The notes: generated by a model from the letters alone, not told the origin. A DNA stretch of 64,000 nt from Paraeggerthella hongkongensis (GCF_003340345.1 NZ_PPTQ01000010.1:62001-126000), one strand, 5' to 3'; positions 52,102 through 60,088 are shown, counted from the stretch's first letter. Translations and numbers: made by a program.

Positions 52102-52914
52102 ATGGCTATCACCTCGGCTGAGATCCACAACCAGAGCTTCTCGATCGACCGCAAGGGATACGACGTCGATGAAGTGGACGTGTTCCTCGAGCACGTTGCC
52201 GACGAGATCGATGGCATGAACGCCCAGATCATTCAGCTTGAAAACCAGCTGGATGACCGCAAGTTCGACGGGTTCGACACGCCGGCTCGCACGGTTGAGA
52301 TGCCGGTCGTCGACGACAGCCTGCTTGCCGAAAAGGACGAGCGCATCGCCGACCTGGAGCGCCAGCTTGAGGCGAAGAAGGCTGATGACAACGCCATCGC
52401 TCAGGCGCTCATCATCGCGCAGCGCTCTGCCGACGAGATTATCGCCAACGCGAACGCCCAGTCTGCGGCCACCATCAAGGATGCCGAAGAAGAGGCGCAG
52501 CGCATCATCGACAAAGCCGAGAACGAGAAGCAGAAGGTTCTCGACGCCATCAAGAAGCTCGAGGACGATCGCGAGGATTCTCGCGAGGAGTACCAGGAGC
52601 TGCTTACGGACTTCATCAGCGACGCAACGCGCAAGCTGGCCGAAATCGGCGGCTCGCTGCCTACCGGCGGCATCGCGCTGCCCGCAAGCGCTCATGCGCG
52701 CGTGTCCGCACCTGCCGAAGCGGCGTCTACGGGTCGCGTGACGTCTCCGGCGCAGGCTCCCATCAACCGCGACGGTGCGGGCGCCTACACCGCTCCTCAG
52801 CCGACGACGGGCGCGGTGGTTGCTCCGGCAACTCCCAGGCCGTCGGGCGCAGAGAAGGACCTTTCGGGCTTCGGCGACGCCGACGACGCTTTCGAGTTCG
52901 AAGATCTGGACTAG
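52102..52914 (+). CDS. divIVA: DivIVA-family polar/septal protein
   Basis: A 270-residue coiled-coil protein. The N-terminal membrane-curvature domain reads ITSAEIHNQSFSIDRKGYDVDEVDVFLEHVADEID, the DivIVA signature. A long coiled coil follows (residues ~30-190, e.g. LIIAQRSADEIIANANAQSAATIKDAEEEAQRI), then a low-complexity Ala/Pro tail. In actinobacteria DivIVA directs polar or septal growth. A terminator follows, ending the long cluster. Confidence 0.92.
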   Translation: MAITSAEIHNQSFSIDRKGYDVDEVDVFLEHVADEIDGMNAQIIQLENQLDDRKFDGFDTPARTVEMPVVDDSLLAEKDERIADLERQLEAKKADDNAIAQALIIAQRSADEIIANANAQSAATIKDAEEEAQRIIDKAENEKQKVLDAIKKLEDDREDSREEYQELLTDFISDATRKLAEIGGSLPTGGIALPASAHARVSAPAEAASTGRVTSPAQAPINRDGAGAYTAPQPTTGAVVAPATPRPSGAEKDLSGFGDADDAFEFEDLD

Positions 52915-52955
52915 TTCTTGCCGGCCTCGAGCCGGTGAACCTGCTTGACGTTGCG

Positions 52956-53051
52956 AAGCCCCCGCGCTCCGTTTCGTTGCCGCAGACCCCCGTTCGTGCG
53001 TACGTGCATGGGCAGGGATTGCGCGACGGATTCGGATGCGCGGGGGCTTTT
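52956..53051 (+). terminator. Terminator after divIVA
   Basis: AAGCCCCCGCGC (52956-52967) pairs with GCGCGGGGGCTT (53038-53049) followed by TT, with a 70-nt loop. The remaining gap to 53134 shows nothing else. Confidence 0.65.
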
Positions 53052-53134
53052 GCCGTTCCTTGGTGCCGTTTACGTTGGTTTTCAGTCTATTCCCAGGGAT
53101 TTTCCCGGTATTTGTTGCCATCTTTTGAAAACCG

Positions 53135-53165
53135 TTGACGATGACGCTACGTCATCGCTTATGCT
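53135..53165 (+). promoter_or_regulatory. MerR-type promoter (19-bp spacer with central dyad)
   Basis: -35 TTGACG (53135-53140) and -10 TATGCT (53160-53165) are separated by 19 bp. GATGACG-CTA-CGTCATC, centred between the two elements, forms a 7-bp dyad. An over-long spacer with a central dyad is the signature of MerR-activated promoters, and the next gene is a MerR regulator. Confidence 0.8.
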
Positions 53166-53243
53166 CGGACACGTGAACGCGCGGGGGCGTGTTTGCCAGG
53201 ACGAGTACGTGGCAGCCTAGCGAGCTGCCGCAAAGGAGCATCC

Positions 53244-54008
53244 ATGACCGATCCGAACTACCTGACTGTAGGAGAGCTGGCGCGGCGCGTCGGGGTGACG
53301 GTGCGCACTATCCAGTACTACGATCAGCAAGGCTTGCTGTCGCCTTCTGCGAAGGGGCCTCAAAACCAGCGCCTGTACACCGACGCCAACGTGAAAGACC
53401 TGTATCGTATTCTGACCTTGAAGTACCTGGGCTTGTCGCTCACTCAGATCAAATCCGACGCAGCTCTTTACCAGCAGGCCGCCGCGGTGCAGGATCTTGC
53501 GGATGCGCAGATGGATGCTATCGAAGAGCAGTTCCTTTCCCTGTTCAAGCGCATGACCACGCTTCGTGCGCTGCATGATGAAGCGCAGAGCGCGCAAGAC
53601 GTCGACTGGGCGCGCATGGCCGAGGCGGTCGAGCGCTGTCAGGACGAAAGCCGCTTTTTCTGGAGGCTCACCTGCATCCGCGACGACGCGCCGCCGCAGG
53701 AAGCCGAGGAGCGGATCGCTCGCGGCGAGTCCGTGTCGAAGTGGCACGAATTGATTGCCGACACCATTCGCCAGATGCCCGCGCGCGAGTCCTTGACCAG
53801 CCCGCGGAACCAGGATCTTGCGCGGCGGTACCTGGAGCTCGAGGATTCGCAGGACGCCGCCCATGCGGAAGCGAACTTCATCCTTATGGAGAACATGGCC
53901 CCGCATGCTCATGGAGACGGCTCGTTCGACGAGTTGCGCCAGGCCGTGTTCGACCACCTTGAGGCTGTGGTGGCCGCGTATCAAAACTATTCCGGGCCGG
54001 TCGAGTAG
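53244..54008 (+). CDS. MerR-family transcriptional regulator
   Basis: A 254-residue protein. The N-terminal MerR winged helix reads LTVGELARRVGVTVRTIQYYDQQGLLSPS, followed by RLYTDANVKDLYRILTLKYLGLSLTQI and the dimerisation helix. The C-terminal ~150 residues are an effector domain I cannot assign; it has few cysteines and a His-containing end (MENMAPHAHGDG). ATG 53244 follows AAAGGAG. Its promoter matches the one before the tetrapyrrole operon, and a NirJ/Ahb-like gene lies directly downstream, so haem or a tetrapyrrole is a reasonable ligand guess. Confidence 0.88.
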   Translation: MTDPNYLTVGELARRVGVTVRTIQYYDQQGLLSPSAKGPQNQRLYTDANVKDLYRILTLKYLGLSLTQIKSDAALYQQAAAVQDLADAQMDAIEEQFLSLFKRMTTLRALHDEAQSAQDVDWARMAEAVERCQDESRFFWRLTCIRDDAPPQEAEERIARGESVSKWHELIADTIRQMPARESLTSPRNQDLARRYLELEDSQDAAHAEANFILMENMAPHAHGDGSFDELRQAVFDHLEAVVAAYQNYSGPVE

Positions 54009-54018
54009 CCGTGCCGAG

Positions 54019-54083
54019 CGCGACGTTCAGGAGCGGAGACGTCTCTCCTCCATCTCCGACCCGTTCCTGAACGTCGCGGATTT
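54019..54083 (+). promoter_or_regulatory. 14-bp stem-loop between the MerR and radical SAM genes
   Basis: CGCGACGTTCAGGA (54019-54032) pairs perfectly with TCCTGAACGTCGCG (54065-54078), followed by GATTTTA. An inner GAGACGTCTC palindrome adds structure. It may be a partial terminator or attenuator reducing read-through into the radical SAM gene. Confidence 0.6.
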
Positions 54084-54158
54084 TACCCGTGTTCCAAGCT
54101 GAAGGACGGCGTGCGCCGCCCCTGGCTTTGCATACCCTGGACTTGAAAGGAACCGCCC

Positions 54159-55172
54159 ATGATCGTGTCGTGGATGACGACGAACAAGTGCAATCTCAAG
54201 TGCGTGCACTGTTACCAGGATGCCGAGGAGGCAACCGATCGGGAGCTTTCGACCGAGGAAGCCTTCGCCATGATCGAGCAGATCGCACGCGCCGGATTCA
54301 AGATCATGATCTTCTCGGGCGGCGAGCCGCTCATGCGCCCGGATATCTATCAGCTGGTGTCGCATGCGGCTTCGCTTGGCTTGCGGCCCGTGTTCGGCTC
54401 GAACGGCACGCTTATCACGCCCGAAGTGGCCCAGCGCCTCAAAGACGCGGGCGCTTGCGCCATGGGGATCAGCGTGGACAGTTTGGACGCTGCCAAACAT
54501 GACAAGTTTCGCGGGCTGGAGCATGCCTACGATCTGACGATGGGCGGCATCGAGGCATGCAAGAGCGTAGGGTTGCCGTTTCAGCTGCACACGACCGTGG
54601 TCGACTGGAACCGTGACGAGGTGTGCGACATCACCGATTTCGCCGTGCAGGCAGGCGCCATCGCCCATTACGTGTTCTTCCTCATCCCCGTCGGGCGCGG
54701 GAAGTTCATTCAGGAGACCAGCTTGCACGTGCTTGAGAACGAGCGCCTGCTCAAAGACATCATGACGAAAGCCGCCGAAGTTCCCATCGACGTGAAGCCT
54801 ACGTGCGCGCCGCAGTTCACGCGCGTGGCGAAGCAGCTTGGAGTGGACACGCGCTTCGAGCGCGGATGCCTGGCGGGGCTGACCTACTGCGTGATCGGCA
54901 GCGAGGGCATCGTGCGACCCTGCGCGTACATGACCGAGGAAGCCGGCGATGTGCGGCAGACGCCCTTCGACGAGATCTGGAGGACGAGCCCCGTGTTCGA
55001 GCAGCTGCGGACCCAGGCATATTCCGGCGCATGCGGCACCTGCGACTACGCGCAGGGCTGCGGCGGATGCCGGGCGCGTGCGGCGTACTATCACGACGGG
55101 GACATTCTGGCGCAAGACGACTATTGCGCGCACGGGCTTCAGCTGGATGATCCAATGTGCCAGCCGGCGTAG
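54159..55172 (+). CDS. Radical SAM protein of the NirJ/Ahb (haem) type
   Basis: A 337-residue iron-sulfur enzyme. The radical SAM motif CNLKCVHC is at residues ~12-19 in the NirJ2/AhbD-like start MIVSWMTTNKCNLKCVHCYQ, followed by IMIFSGGEPLMRPDI. The C-terminal part has a second cysteine cluster (RPCAYM, GACGTCDYAQGCGGC, DDYC), as in SPASM-type proteins. NirJ and AhbC/AhbD act on siroheme-derived porphyrins in haem d1 or siroheme-dependent haem synthesis. The exact step is not fixed by sequence; another SPASM maturase is the alternative. GAAAGGA precedes the ATG. It follows the MerR gene and precedes an iron/haem-type importer. Confidence 0.78.
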   Translation: MIVSWMTTNKCNLKCVHCYQDAEEATDRELSTEEAFAMIEQIARAGFKIMIFSGGEPLMRPDIYQLVSHAASLGLRPVFGSNGTLITPEVAQRLKDAGACAMGISVDSLDAAKHDKFRGLEHAYDLTMGGIEACKSVGLPFQLHTTVVDWNRDEVCDITDFAVQAGAIAHYVFFLIPVGRGKFIQETSLHVLENERLLKDIMTKAAEVPIDVKPTCAPQFTRVAKQLGVDTRFERGCLAGLTYCVIGSEGIVRPCAYMTEEAGDVRQTPFDEIWRTSPVFEQLRTQAYSGACGTCDYAQGCGGCRARAAYYHDGDILAQDDYCAHGLQLDDPMCQPA

Positions 55173-55197
55173 AGCTTGTTGGTTTTGTATAAGTATT

Positions 55198-55208
55198 TGA
55201 CCAGGTCA
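55198..55208 (+). promoter_or_regulatory. TGACC-A-GGTCA dyad before the ABC importer operon
   Basis: A perfect 5-bp dyad lies 20 nt before the start of the binding-protein gene, next to TATAAG (55188-55193). It may be an operator; the regulator is unknown. Confidence 0.4.
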
Positions 55209-55228
55209 TTCGATGAAAGGACTGTTCT

Positions 55229-56230
55229 ATGATCCAAGGCACATTTTCTCAGCGCGCGATGGCGTGCGCAGCTGCGGCGGTTTTGGCTGCATCGATGCTG
55301 CTTGCCGGATGCGCAAGCTCGGCTCCCGCCGAATCCGGCGAAACCGCTCCGGAACCTGCGGTAACCGCTGCGGGCAGCGTTACGTTCGTGGACGATACCG
55401 GCACCGAGGTGACCGTTGACAACCCGCAGCGCGTGGTGGCCTGCATGGGCAGTTTCGCAAGTGTTTGGGAGCTGGCGGGCGGTACCCTGGTGGGCGCTTC
55501 CGACGACGCGTTCACGCTTTCGAACTATGATTTGACGTCGGAGAACGTGCAGAAGGTCGGAGACTTCTCCAATCCCAACCTCGAGTCCATCATTGCGCTT
55601 GAACCTGATTTCGTCATCATGACGAGCGGCACCGGCGGGCGCGGTGGCAATTCGAGCCAAGCCGAGATCAAGGCGGCTATCGAGGCGTCGGGGATCCCGG
55701 TTGCATGCTTCCAGGTGACCACGTTCGACGACTACCTGCGCATGCTGCGCACCTGCTGCGACATAACGGGCCGCGACGATCTGTATCAGAAGAACGGCCA
55801 GGAAACCGCTGACAGGGTGGAGGCCGTCAAAGCGAAGGTGCCTGCGGACAAGTCTTCTACGGCCCTGGTCCTCACCACGTATTCGGGCGGGACGCGCGTG
55901 CAGTCGTCTTCGACCATGACCGGCGCCATGCTGGCCGATCTGGGCGTCAAGAACCTGGCCGACGAGAACCGCAGCCTGCTCAAGGATTTCAGCTTGGAAT
56001 CGGTTATCGAGATGAACCCCGATTTCATCTTCGTGGTTCCCATGGGAAACGATAACGCTGCGGCTATGAAGGCGCTCGAGGACCAGACGGCGGCGAATCC
56101 CGCATGGGCAACGCTGTCCGCCGTCGAGAACGGCCGCTATATCACGCTTGATCCCCATCTGTTCCAGTACAAGCCCAACGAGCGATGGGATCAGAGCTAC
56201 CAGGTGCTGTTCGACGCGCTGTATGCGTAA
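55229..56230 (+). CDS. ABC importer substrate-binding lipoprotein (iron/haem/cobalamin type)
   Basis: A 333-residue lipoprotein with lipobox LAGC at residues ~25-28. The mature part has the TroA/BtuF-type fold: FVDDTGTEVTVDNPQRVVACMGSFASVWELAGG near the N-terminus, NLESIIALEPDFVIM, then MNPDFIFVVPMG and the C-terminal RYITLDPHLF. It delivers a chelated metal or tetrapyrrole to the permease encoded next. The neighbouring NirJ/Ahb-like gene favours iron or haem; cobalamin or a siderophore remain possible. Confidence 0.85.
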   Translation: MIQGTFSQRAMACAAAAVLAASMLLAGCASSAPAESGETAPEPAVTAAGSVTFVDDTGTEVTVDNPQRVVACMGSFASVWELAGGTLVGASDDAFTLSNYDLTSENVQKVGDFSNPNLESIIALEPDFVIMTSGTGGRGGNSSQAEIKAAIEASGIPVACFQVTTFDDYLRMLRTCCDITGRDDLYQKNGQETADRVEAVKAKVPADKSSTALVLTTYSGGTRVQSSSTMTGAMLADLGVKNLADENRSLLKDFSLESVIEMNPDFIFVVPMGNDNAAAMKALEDQTAANPAWATLSAVENGRYITLDPHLFQYKPNERWDQSYQVLFDALYA

Positions 56231-56244
56231 AGCGAGGTTTTGAC

Positions 56245-57252
56245 GTGCGTTCTGCAGATCGGGGAGTACCGGCCTTGATTGTTTTGCTCGTGTCCGTTGC
56301 CGCCCTCGTGGCGGCAACGGTCGCTGCGTTTCTGGTAGGGTCGTCTTCGGTGAGCTTGCCCGAGCTTGTCGCCTGGGCGACGGGCGCAGATGTGAGCGCG
56401 GCCGCCAAAAGCATCTTGGTCAATGTGCGTTTGCCGCGCGTGCTCGCCGCGCTTTTGGCGGGTTCGGCGCTTGCCGTTTCCGGTGCCGTCATCCAGGCGG
56501 TGCTCGACAATCCGCTGGCAAGCCCCAACGTCATCGGCATCAACTCCGGCGCCGGCTTGTTCGTGCTGATTGCTGCGAGCGTGGCTCCGAGCATCCTGTG
56601 GCTCCCGCCGTTGGCAGCGTTTCTGGGAGCGCTTGTCACGGCGCTCATCATCTTCGGCATTTCGCTTGGCGCGAACGTGTCGCGCCTGACCGTGGTGTTG
56701 GCCGGCATCGCCATCACCACCGTGTTCGGCGCGGGCATGAACACGGTGCTCATCGTGAACCCCGATGCGTACGTGGGGTCGTCGGCGTTTTTGGTGGGCG
56801 GGTTGTCGGGAGTGCTCGTGAGCGATCTTTGGTGGCCTGCAGCGTATGTGGTGGCCGGGCTTGCTGCGGCGCTGTTCGCGGCGGGCAAGCTCAATATCAT
56901 GGCGCTCGGCGACGACACGGCTCATGCTTTGGGGATGAATGTAGGGGCCTGTCGCTTGACGATGCTCGGCTTGGCCGCCGTGCTGGCGGGCGCGGCGGTC
57001 AGCTTCGCCGGCCTGCTGGGTTTCGTGGGGTTGATCATTCCTCATCTGGTGCGGTTCTTCGTCGGTCATGACAATCGCTGGGTCTTGCCGGTTTCGGCGG
57101 TGTCGGGCGCGGCATTCGTTGTGGCGTGCGACTTGCTGGCGCGGGTGATGTTCGCTCCTTACGAGGTGCCGGTGGGCATCCTCATGGCGTTTCTGGGCGG
57201 GCCCTTCTTCATCTACCTCATTTTGAAGAACAGGAGGGGTTCCCTTGATTGA
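56245..57252 (+). CDS. ABC importer permease, FecCD family
   Basis: A 335-residue membrane protein with about ten segments. FecCD signatures are visible: VRLPRVLAALLAGSALAVSGAVIQAVLDNPLASPNVIGINSGAGLF, LGDDTAHALGMNVG and FVGLIIPHLVRFFVGHDNRWVLPVSAVSGA. GTG 56245 is the likely start, 14 nt after the binding-protein gene; an in-frame start at 56185 would lie inside that gene. It overlaps the ATPase gene by 8 nt. Confidence 0.9.
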   Translation: MRSADRGVPALIVLLVSVAALVAATVAAFLVGSSSVSLPELVAWATGADVSAAAKSILVNVRLPRVLAALLAGSALAVSGAVIQAVLDNPLASPNVIGINSGAGLFVLIAASVAPSILWLPPLAAFLGALVTALIIFGISLGANVSRLTVVLAGIAITTVFGAGMNTVLIVNPDAYVGSSAFLVGGLSGVLVSDLWWPAAYVVAGLAAALFAAGKLNIMALGDDTAHALGMNVGACRLTMLGLAAVLAGAAVSFAGLLGFVGLIIPHLVRFFVGHDNRWVLPVSAVSGAAFVVACDLLARVMFAPYEVPVGILMAFLGGPFFIYLILKNRRGSLD

Positions 57253-58183
57253 TGCGATCGATTCATCGGGTGCGTTTGGGCGGCGGGGGTCTGCTGCTCA
57301 AGCAGTCCTGCTCGCGCGAACAGCCCGCTGGGCTGTTCGGCTCGTGCGGAACTCGCCTCAGACCCCCGCCGCCCAAACGAAGGGGGCGGAATCGAAGGTC
57401 GCGGGGCCGTTTGGGGCGGCGGTGGATATTCGAGGGGTTTCGTTCTCTTATGGCAAGGAGCCGTTCATCGAGGGGTTGAGCGCTGCGTTTCCTCACGGTG
57501 CGGTGACCAGCGTGGTGGGGCCGAACGGGTGCGGCAAGTCGACTATGGTGAAGCTGATGGACGGCATAGTGCGGCCGAGTGCGGGCGAGGTGCTGATCGA
57601 CGGCGTTCCCACCTTGGGATGCAAGCCCAAAGAGCGGGCAAGGCGCGTTGCCGTGCTTGCTCAGGCCGGGCGTCCCCCGGCTATGACCGTGGAGCAGCTG
57701 GCGGCATGCGGACGCTATCCGTACCAGGCGCATCAAGGCAGGCTTTCGCGCGAGGATCGCGACCATGTTGAGCATGCGCTTGAACTTGCCGGGGTCGCGC
57801 GCTTTCGCCATCATGACCTGCGGCGCTTGTCCGGCGGAGAGCGTCAGCGCGCGTTCATCGCCATGACGTTGGCGCAGGATACCGACACCGTCGTGCTCGA
57901 CGAGCCCACCACGTACCTGGACATTCGCGCATGCCATGAGCTCATGGAGTTGGTACGACGCTTGAATCGGGAGCAGGGAAAGACCGTGGTCATGGTCATC
58001 CATGATCTTGACCTTGCGTTGCGCTATTCCGATCGGCTGCTGGTCATGGAGCGCGGGCGCGCGACGGCGGCCGGCACGGTGGACGAGGTTCTGGAAACGG
58101 GGGCTATCGAGCATGCCTTCGGAGTGCGGATACGGGAGCATGTCTCGCCCGAAGGGAGCGCGTATTCGCTGTTCCCCGCGTGA
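57245..58183 (+). CDS. ABC importer ATPase with an unusual N-terminal insertion
   Basis: A 312-residue ATPase. Walker A GPNGCGKST is at about residue 95, with Q-loop LAQAGRPP, signature LSGGERQRA, Walker B TVVLDEPTT and the switch His in VIHD. The first ~58 residues are not part of the fold; they are encoded largely by a 107-bp palindromic element (57273-57379) that keeps the frame open. TTG 57245 with AGGAGGGG upstream is the likely start; GTG 57422, just before the conserved VDIRGVSFSYG, is the alternative but has no clear ribosome-binding site. Confidence 0.85.
   Translation: MIDAIDSSGAFGRRGSAAQAVLLARTARWAVRLVRNSPQTPAAQTKGAESKVAGPFGAAVDIRGVSFSYGKEPFIEGLSAAFPHGAVTSVVGPNGCGKSTMVKLMDGIVRPSAGEVLIDGVPTLGCKPKERARRVAVLAQAGRPPAMTVEQLAACGRYPYQAHQGRLSREDRDHVEHALELAGVARFRHHDLRRLSGGERQRAFIAMTLAQDTDTVVLDEPTTYLDIRACHELMELVRRLNREQGKTVVMVIHDLDLALRYSDRLLVMERGRATAAGTVDEVLETGAIEHAFGVRIREHVSPEGSAYSLFPA
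57273..57379. repeat. 107-bp palindromic element inside the ATPase coding sequence
   Basis: Bases 57273-57293 (starting CGTTTGGGCGGCGGGGGTCT) are mirrored exactly at 57359-57379. An inner hairpin, CGAACAGCCC/GGGCTGTTCG, lies at 57317-57339. The element is translated in frame and adds ~36 residues. Confidence 0.75.
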
Positions 58184-58286
58184 TGCGACGTTCGTGCAGT
58201 TCCGCTGTCGCGCTTCCCCCGCGTCGGCGACGTTCGTGCCGCCTGCTGCCGCGCTTTTCCGTACCGGAGCCTTTCGTGCCGCCCGC

Positions 58287-58428
58287 TGTCAAAACGGACG
58301 AGTTTTGCGGCGATTTTTCGCCCTGGCGGCATCGCTCTGCTTGATGCGTTTTTCATTGTACCAGGTCACAAGCTTGTCGCCTTGTATTATCCTTGCTTGA
58401 ACATCAGCAAAACTCATCCGTTTTGACA
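58287..58428. repeat. 142-bp MITE-like element, copy B
   Basis: Same length and arrangement as 16897-17038. Terminal inverted repeats are ~22 bp, starting TGTCAAAACGGACGAG, with one mismatch; flanking CCGC and GCGG extend the pairing. Its minus strand contains TGTGACC-TGG-TACAATG. Confidence 0.78.
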
Positions 58429-58527
58429 GCGGAGTCGAATCTGCGGTCAGGCTCGGGGCTCAGGGGTGAGGGATGCGGGGCGCGGGGTAGTGGGCGGCGG
58501 GGTAGGTGCCGCGAGGTGGAAAGAAGT

Positions 58528-58887
58528 GCGAGCGGGTCGGTAAGCCGGGTTCTGTCGTTGGACGACCATTTATCTCGAACGCCTGTCGCCAGGCGCCTCA
58601 AGCACGCAACCCGAACGTACGACGGGCAGCCGTATCGCGTTCCTATTTGCGCTTGCTCCAGATGGGGTTTTCCAAGCCGCGCCGTTGCCGACGCGCTGGT
58701 GCGCTCTTACCGCACCGTTTCAGCTTTTCTCCCGTTGCCGCGCGCCGAAGCGCGTGTTCGCGGGGGAGTTTTCTTTTCTGTGGCACTGTCCGTCGGGTCG
58801 CCCCGCCCAGCCGTTAGCTGGCATCTTGCCCTGTGGAGCCCGGACTTTCCTCACATCCGAAGATGCGCGATCGTCTGGCCCGCTCGC
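58528..58887 (-). ncRNA. rnpB: RNase P RNA, bacterial type A
   Basis: Read on the minus strand, the RNA has the universal GAGGAAAGTCCGGGCTCC block near its 5' end, CAGAAAAG-type mid sequence and the 3' AGAACCCGGCTTA. The ends GCGAGCGGG and CCCGCTCGC pair as helix P1 and set the limits. It is the catalytic RNA that trims tRNA 5' ends. It lies antisense between the ABC importer and thiamin pyrophosphokinase; the ORFs overlapping it are not real genes. Confidence 0.93.
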
Positions 58888-59053
58888 GAATGGTATTCTA
58901 GCAAATCGAAAGCGGCGCGCTTGCGTGAAACTCGAAGCCCCTCGAAAAACCGATGTTTCAAGGCGATGAAGGCCGCATTGCGTCTCCTCGGTTGGGCGAG
59001 GGTTTTGCGAGCGAAGCCAAGGACTCGTTGTGGAGCTCTGCGTTTGCGCGCTA

Positions 59054-59062
59054 TGCTATGCT
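59054..59062 (+). promoter_or_regulatory. Extended -10 promoter for the thiamin pyrophosphokinase gene
   Basis: TG-C-TATGCT lies 39 nt before the start codon. No strong -35 is seen. Confidence 0.45.
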
Positions 59063-59101
59063 GACAGGTCGAACGACAACGATGCGAAAAGGACGGACGA
59101 T

Positions 59102-59746
59102 ATGGCGGCTTGCGCTTTGGTGGGGGCGATCGATTTCAACGCAGATGATTTTCTCGCACGGCGCGAATCGGGCGAGATCGAGTATGTGATCGCCGTCGAC
59201 GGAGGCTTCGCGCATCTAGAGGGCATCGGCGTGGCTCCCGATATGGCCGTGGGCGACTTCGATTCGCTTGGATACGTGCCGAAGTGCAAGCGCGTATCCC
59301 GTTATCCCGTGCAAAAGGATCAGAGCGACATGGAGCTGGCCATCGAGAAAGCCCTGGCATGGCGCTACGACGAGTTGCTGGTGTACGGCGGATTGGGCGG
59401 GCGGCTCGACCATACCGTTGCGAACCTGCAGTTGTTCGCGCGCTTCTCAGAGCAGGGCGCCTATATCACGGCCATAGCCGATTCGTACGCGGTGCGCCTG
59501 CTGACCGGTCCGGACGTGTTCGAGTTGCCGCTCCTTGAATTCGGGACGGTGTCGGTGTTCGCCGCCAATGATCGGGCTGAGGGCGTCATCGAGCGCGGCA
59601 TGGCCTACTCCCTTGACGACGAGCCGCTTTCGAACCGCACGTCGCGCGGCCTTTCCAACGAGTTGACGGGCGAACCGGCAACTGTGGCCGTCGAATCGGG
59701 CACGCTGTACGTGTTCTACCCGCTATCGGAGGCTGTTCGCAACTAG
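59102..59746 (+). CDS. Thiamin pyrophosphokinase
   Basis: A 214-residue cytoplasmic enzyme converting thiamin to thiamin diphosphate. The family motifs are present: VIAVDGGFAHL, APDMAVGDFDSLG, KDQSDMELAIEKAL and GGLGGRLDHTVANLQL. The C-terminal domain ends LSNRTSRGLSNEL and GTLYVFYP. ATG 59102 is chosen for the AAGGACGG upstream; an in-frame ATG at 59030 would lie upstream of the promoter. A single gene with no obvious operon partner. Confidence 0.9.
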   Translation: MAACALVGAIDFNADDFLARRESGEIEYVIAVDGGFAHLEGIGVAPDMAVGDFDSLGYVPKCKRVSRYPVQKDQSDMELAIEKALAWRYDELLVYGGLGGRLDHTVANLQLFARFSEQGAYITAIADSYAVRLLTGPDVFELPLLEFGTVSVFAANDRAEGVIERGMAYSLDDEPLSNRTSRGLSNELTGEPATVAVESGTLYVFYPLSEAVRN

Positions 59747-59993
59747 CGCCGTTCGCGCGGGGCGTCGGAGTAGTTGTTCGGGCGTCCTTTTGAAAGCGGC
59801 ATTGCTTCGTCGCTGTTGTTTTCGCGTGGAACGTTCTAGGGAAGACTTCCGATCGTTTCGAACGTGCGCTCCTCTTCTTCGCGCGTTATCTACAATGCTT
59901 GCGGACGTTTGTTCGATCCGCTTCTTTCGTTGTGCGGGAATGCGGTCGCAAAACGTGCGTCCCGCATGTAGCAAATCTCTTTCAAAAAGATGG

Positions 59994-60024
59994 TTGACGG
60001 CGACGTTGCGTCATGTCTTATGCT
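59994..60024 (+). promoter_or_regulatory. MerR-type promoter of the tetrapyrrole operon
   Basis: -35 TTGACG (59994-59999), a 19-bp spacer with GACG-TTG-CGTC (60002-60012), and -10 TATGCT (60019-60024). Both hexamers, the spacer length and the dyad core are the same as at 53135-53165. About 210 nt of leader follow before the first gene. 59747-59990 shows no other feature. Confidence 0.8.
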
Positions 60025-60063
60025 GCGCTTGCGGTCGATCGAGAATCGACTGAAGACGATGGC

Positions 60064-60088
60064 CCTTGTGCTTTAAGAAAGCGCAAGG
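60064..60088 (+). promoter_or_regulatory. Leader hairpin of the tetrapyrrole operon
   Basis: CCTTGTGCTTT (60064-60074) pairs with AAAGCGCAAGG (60078-60088) around AAG with one G-U pair. It lies early in the untranslated leader. No known riboswitch is recognised. Confidence 0.45.

Noticed and set aside
58393-59064. Several ORFs between the ABC importer and thiamin pyrophosphokinase
   Set aside because: They run across RNase P RNA on the opposite strand and the 142-bp repeat; no protein-like features.
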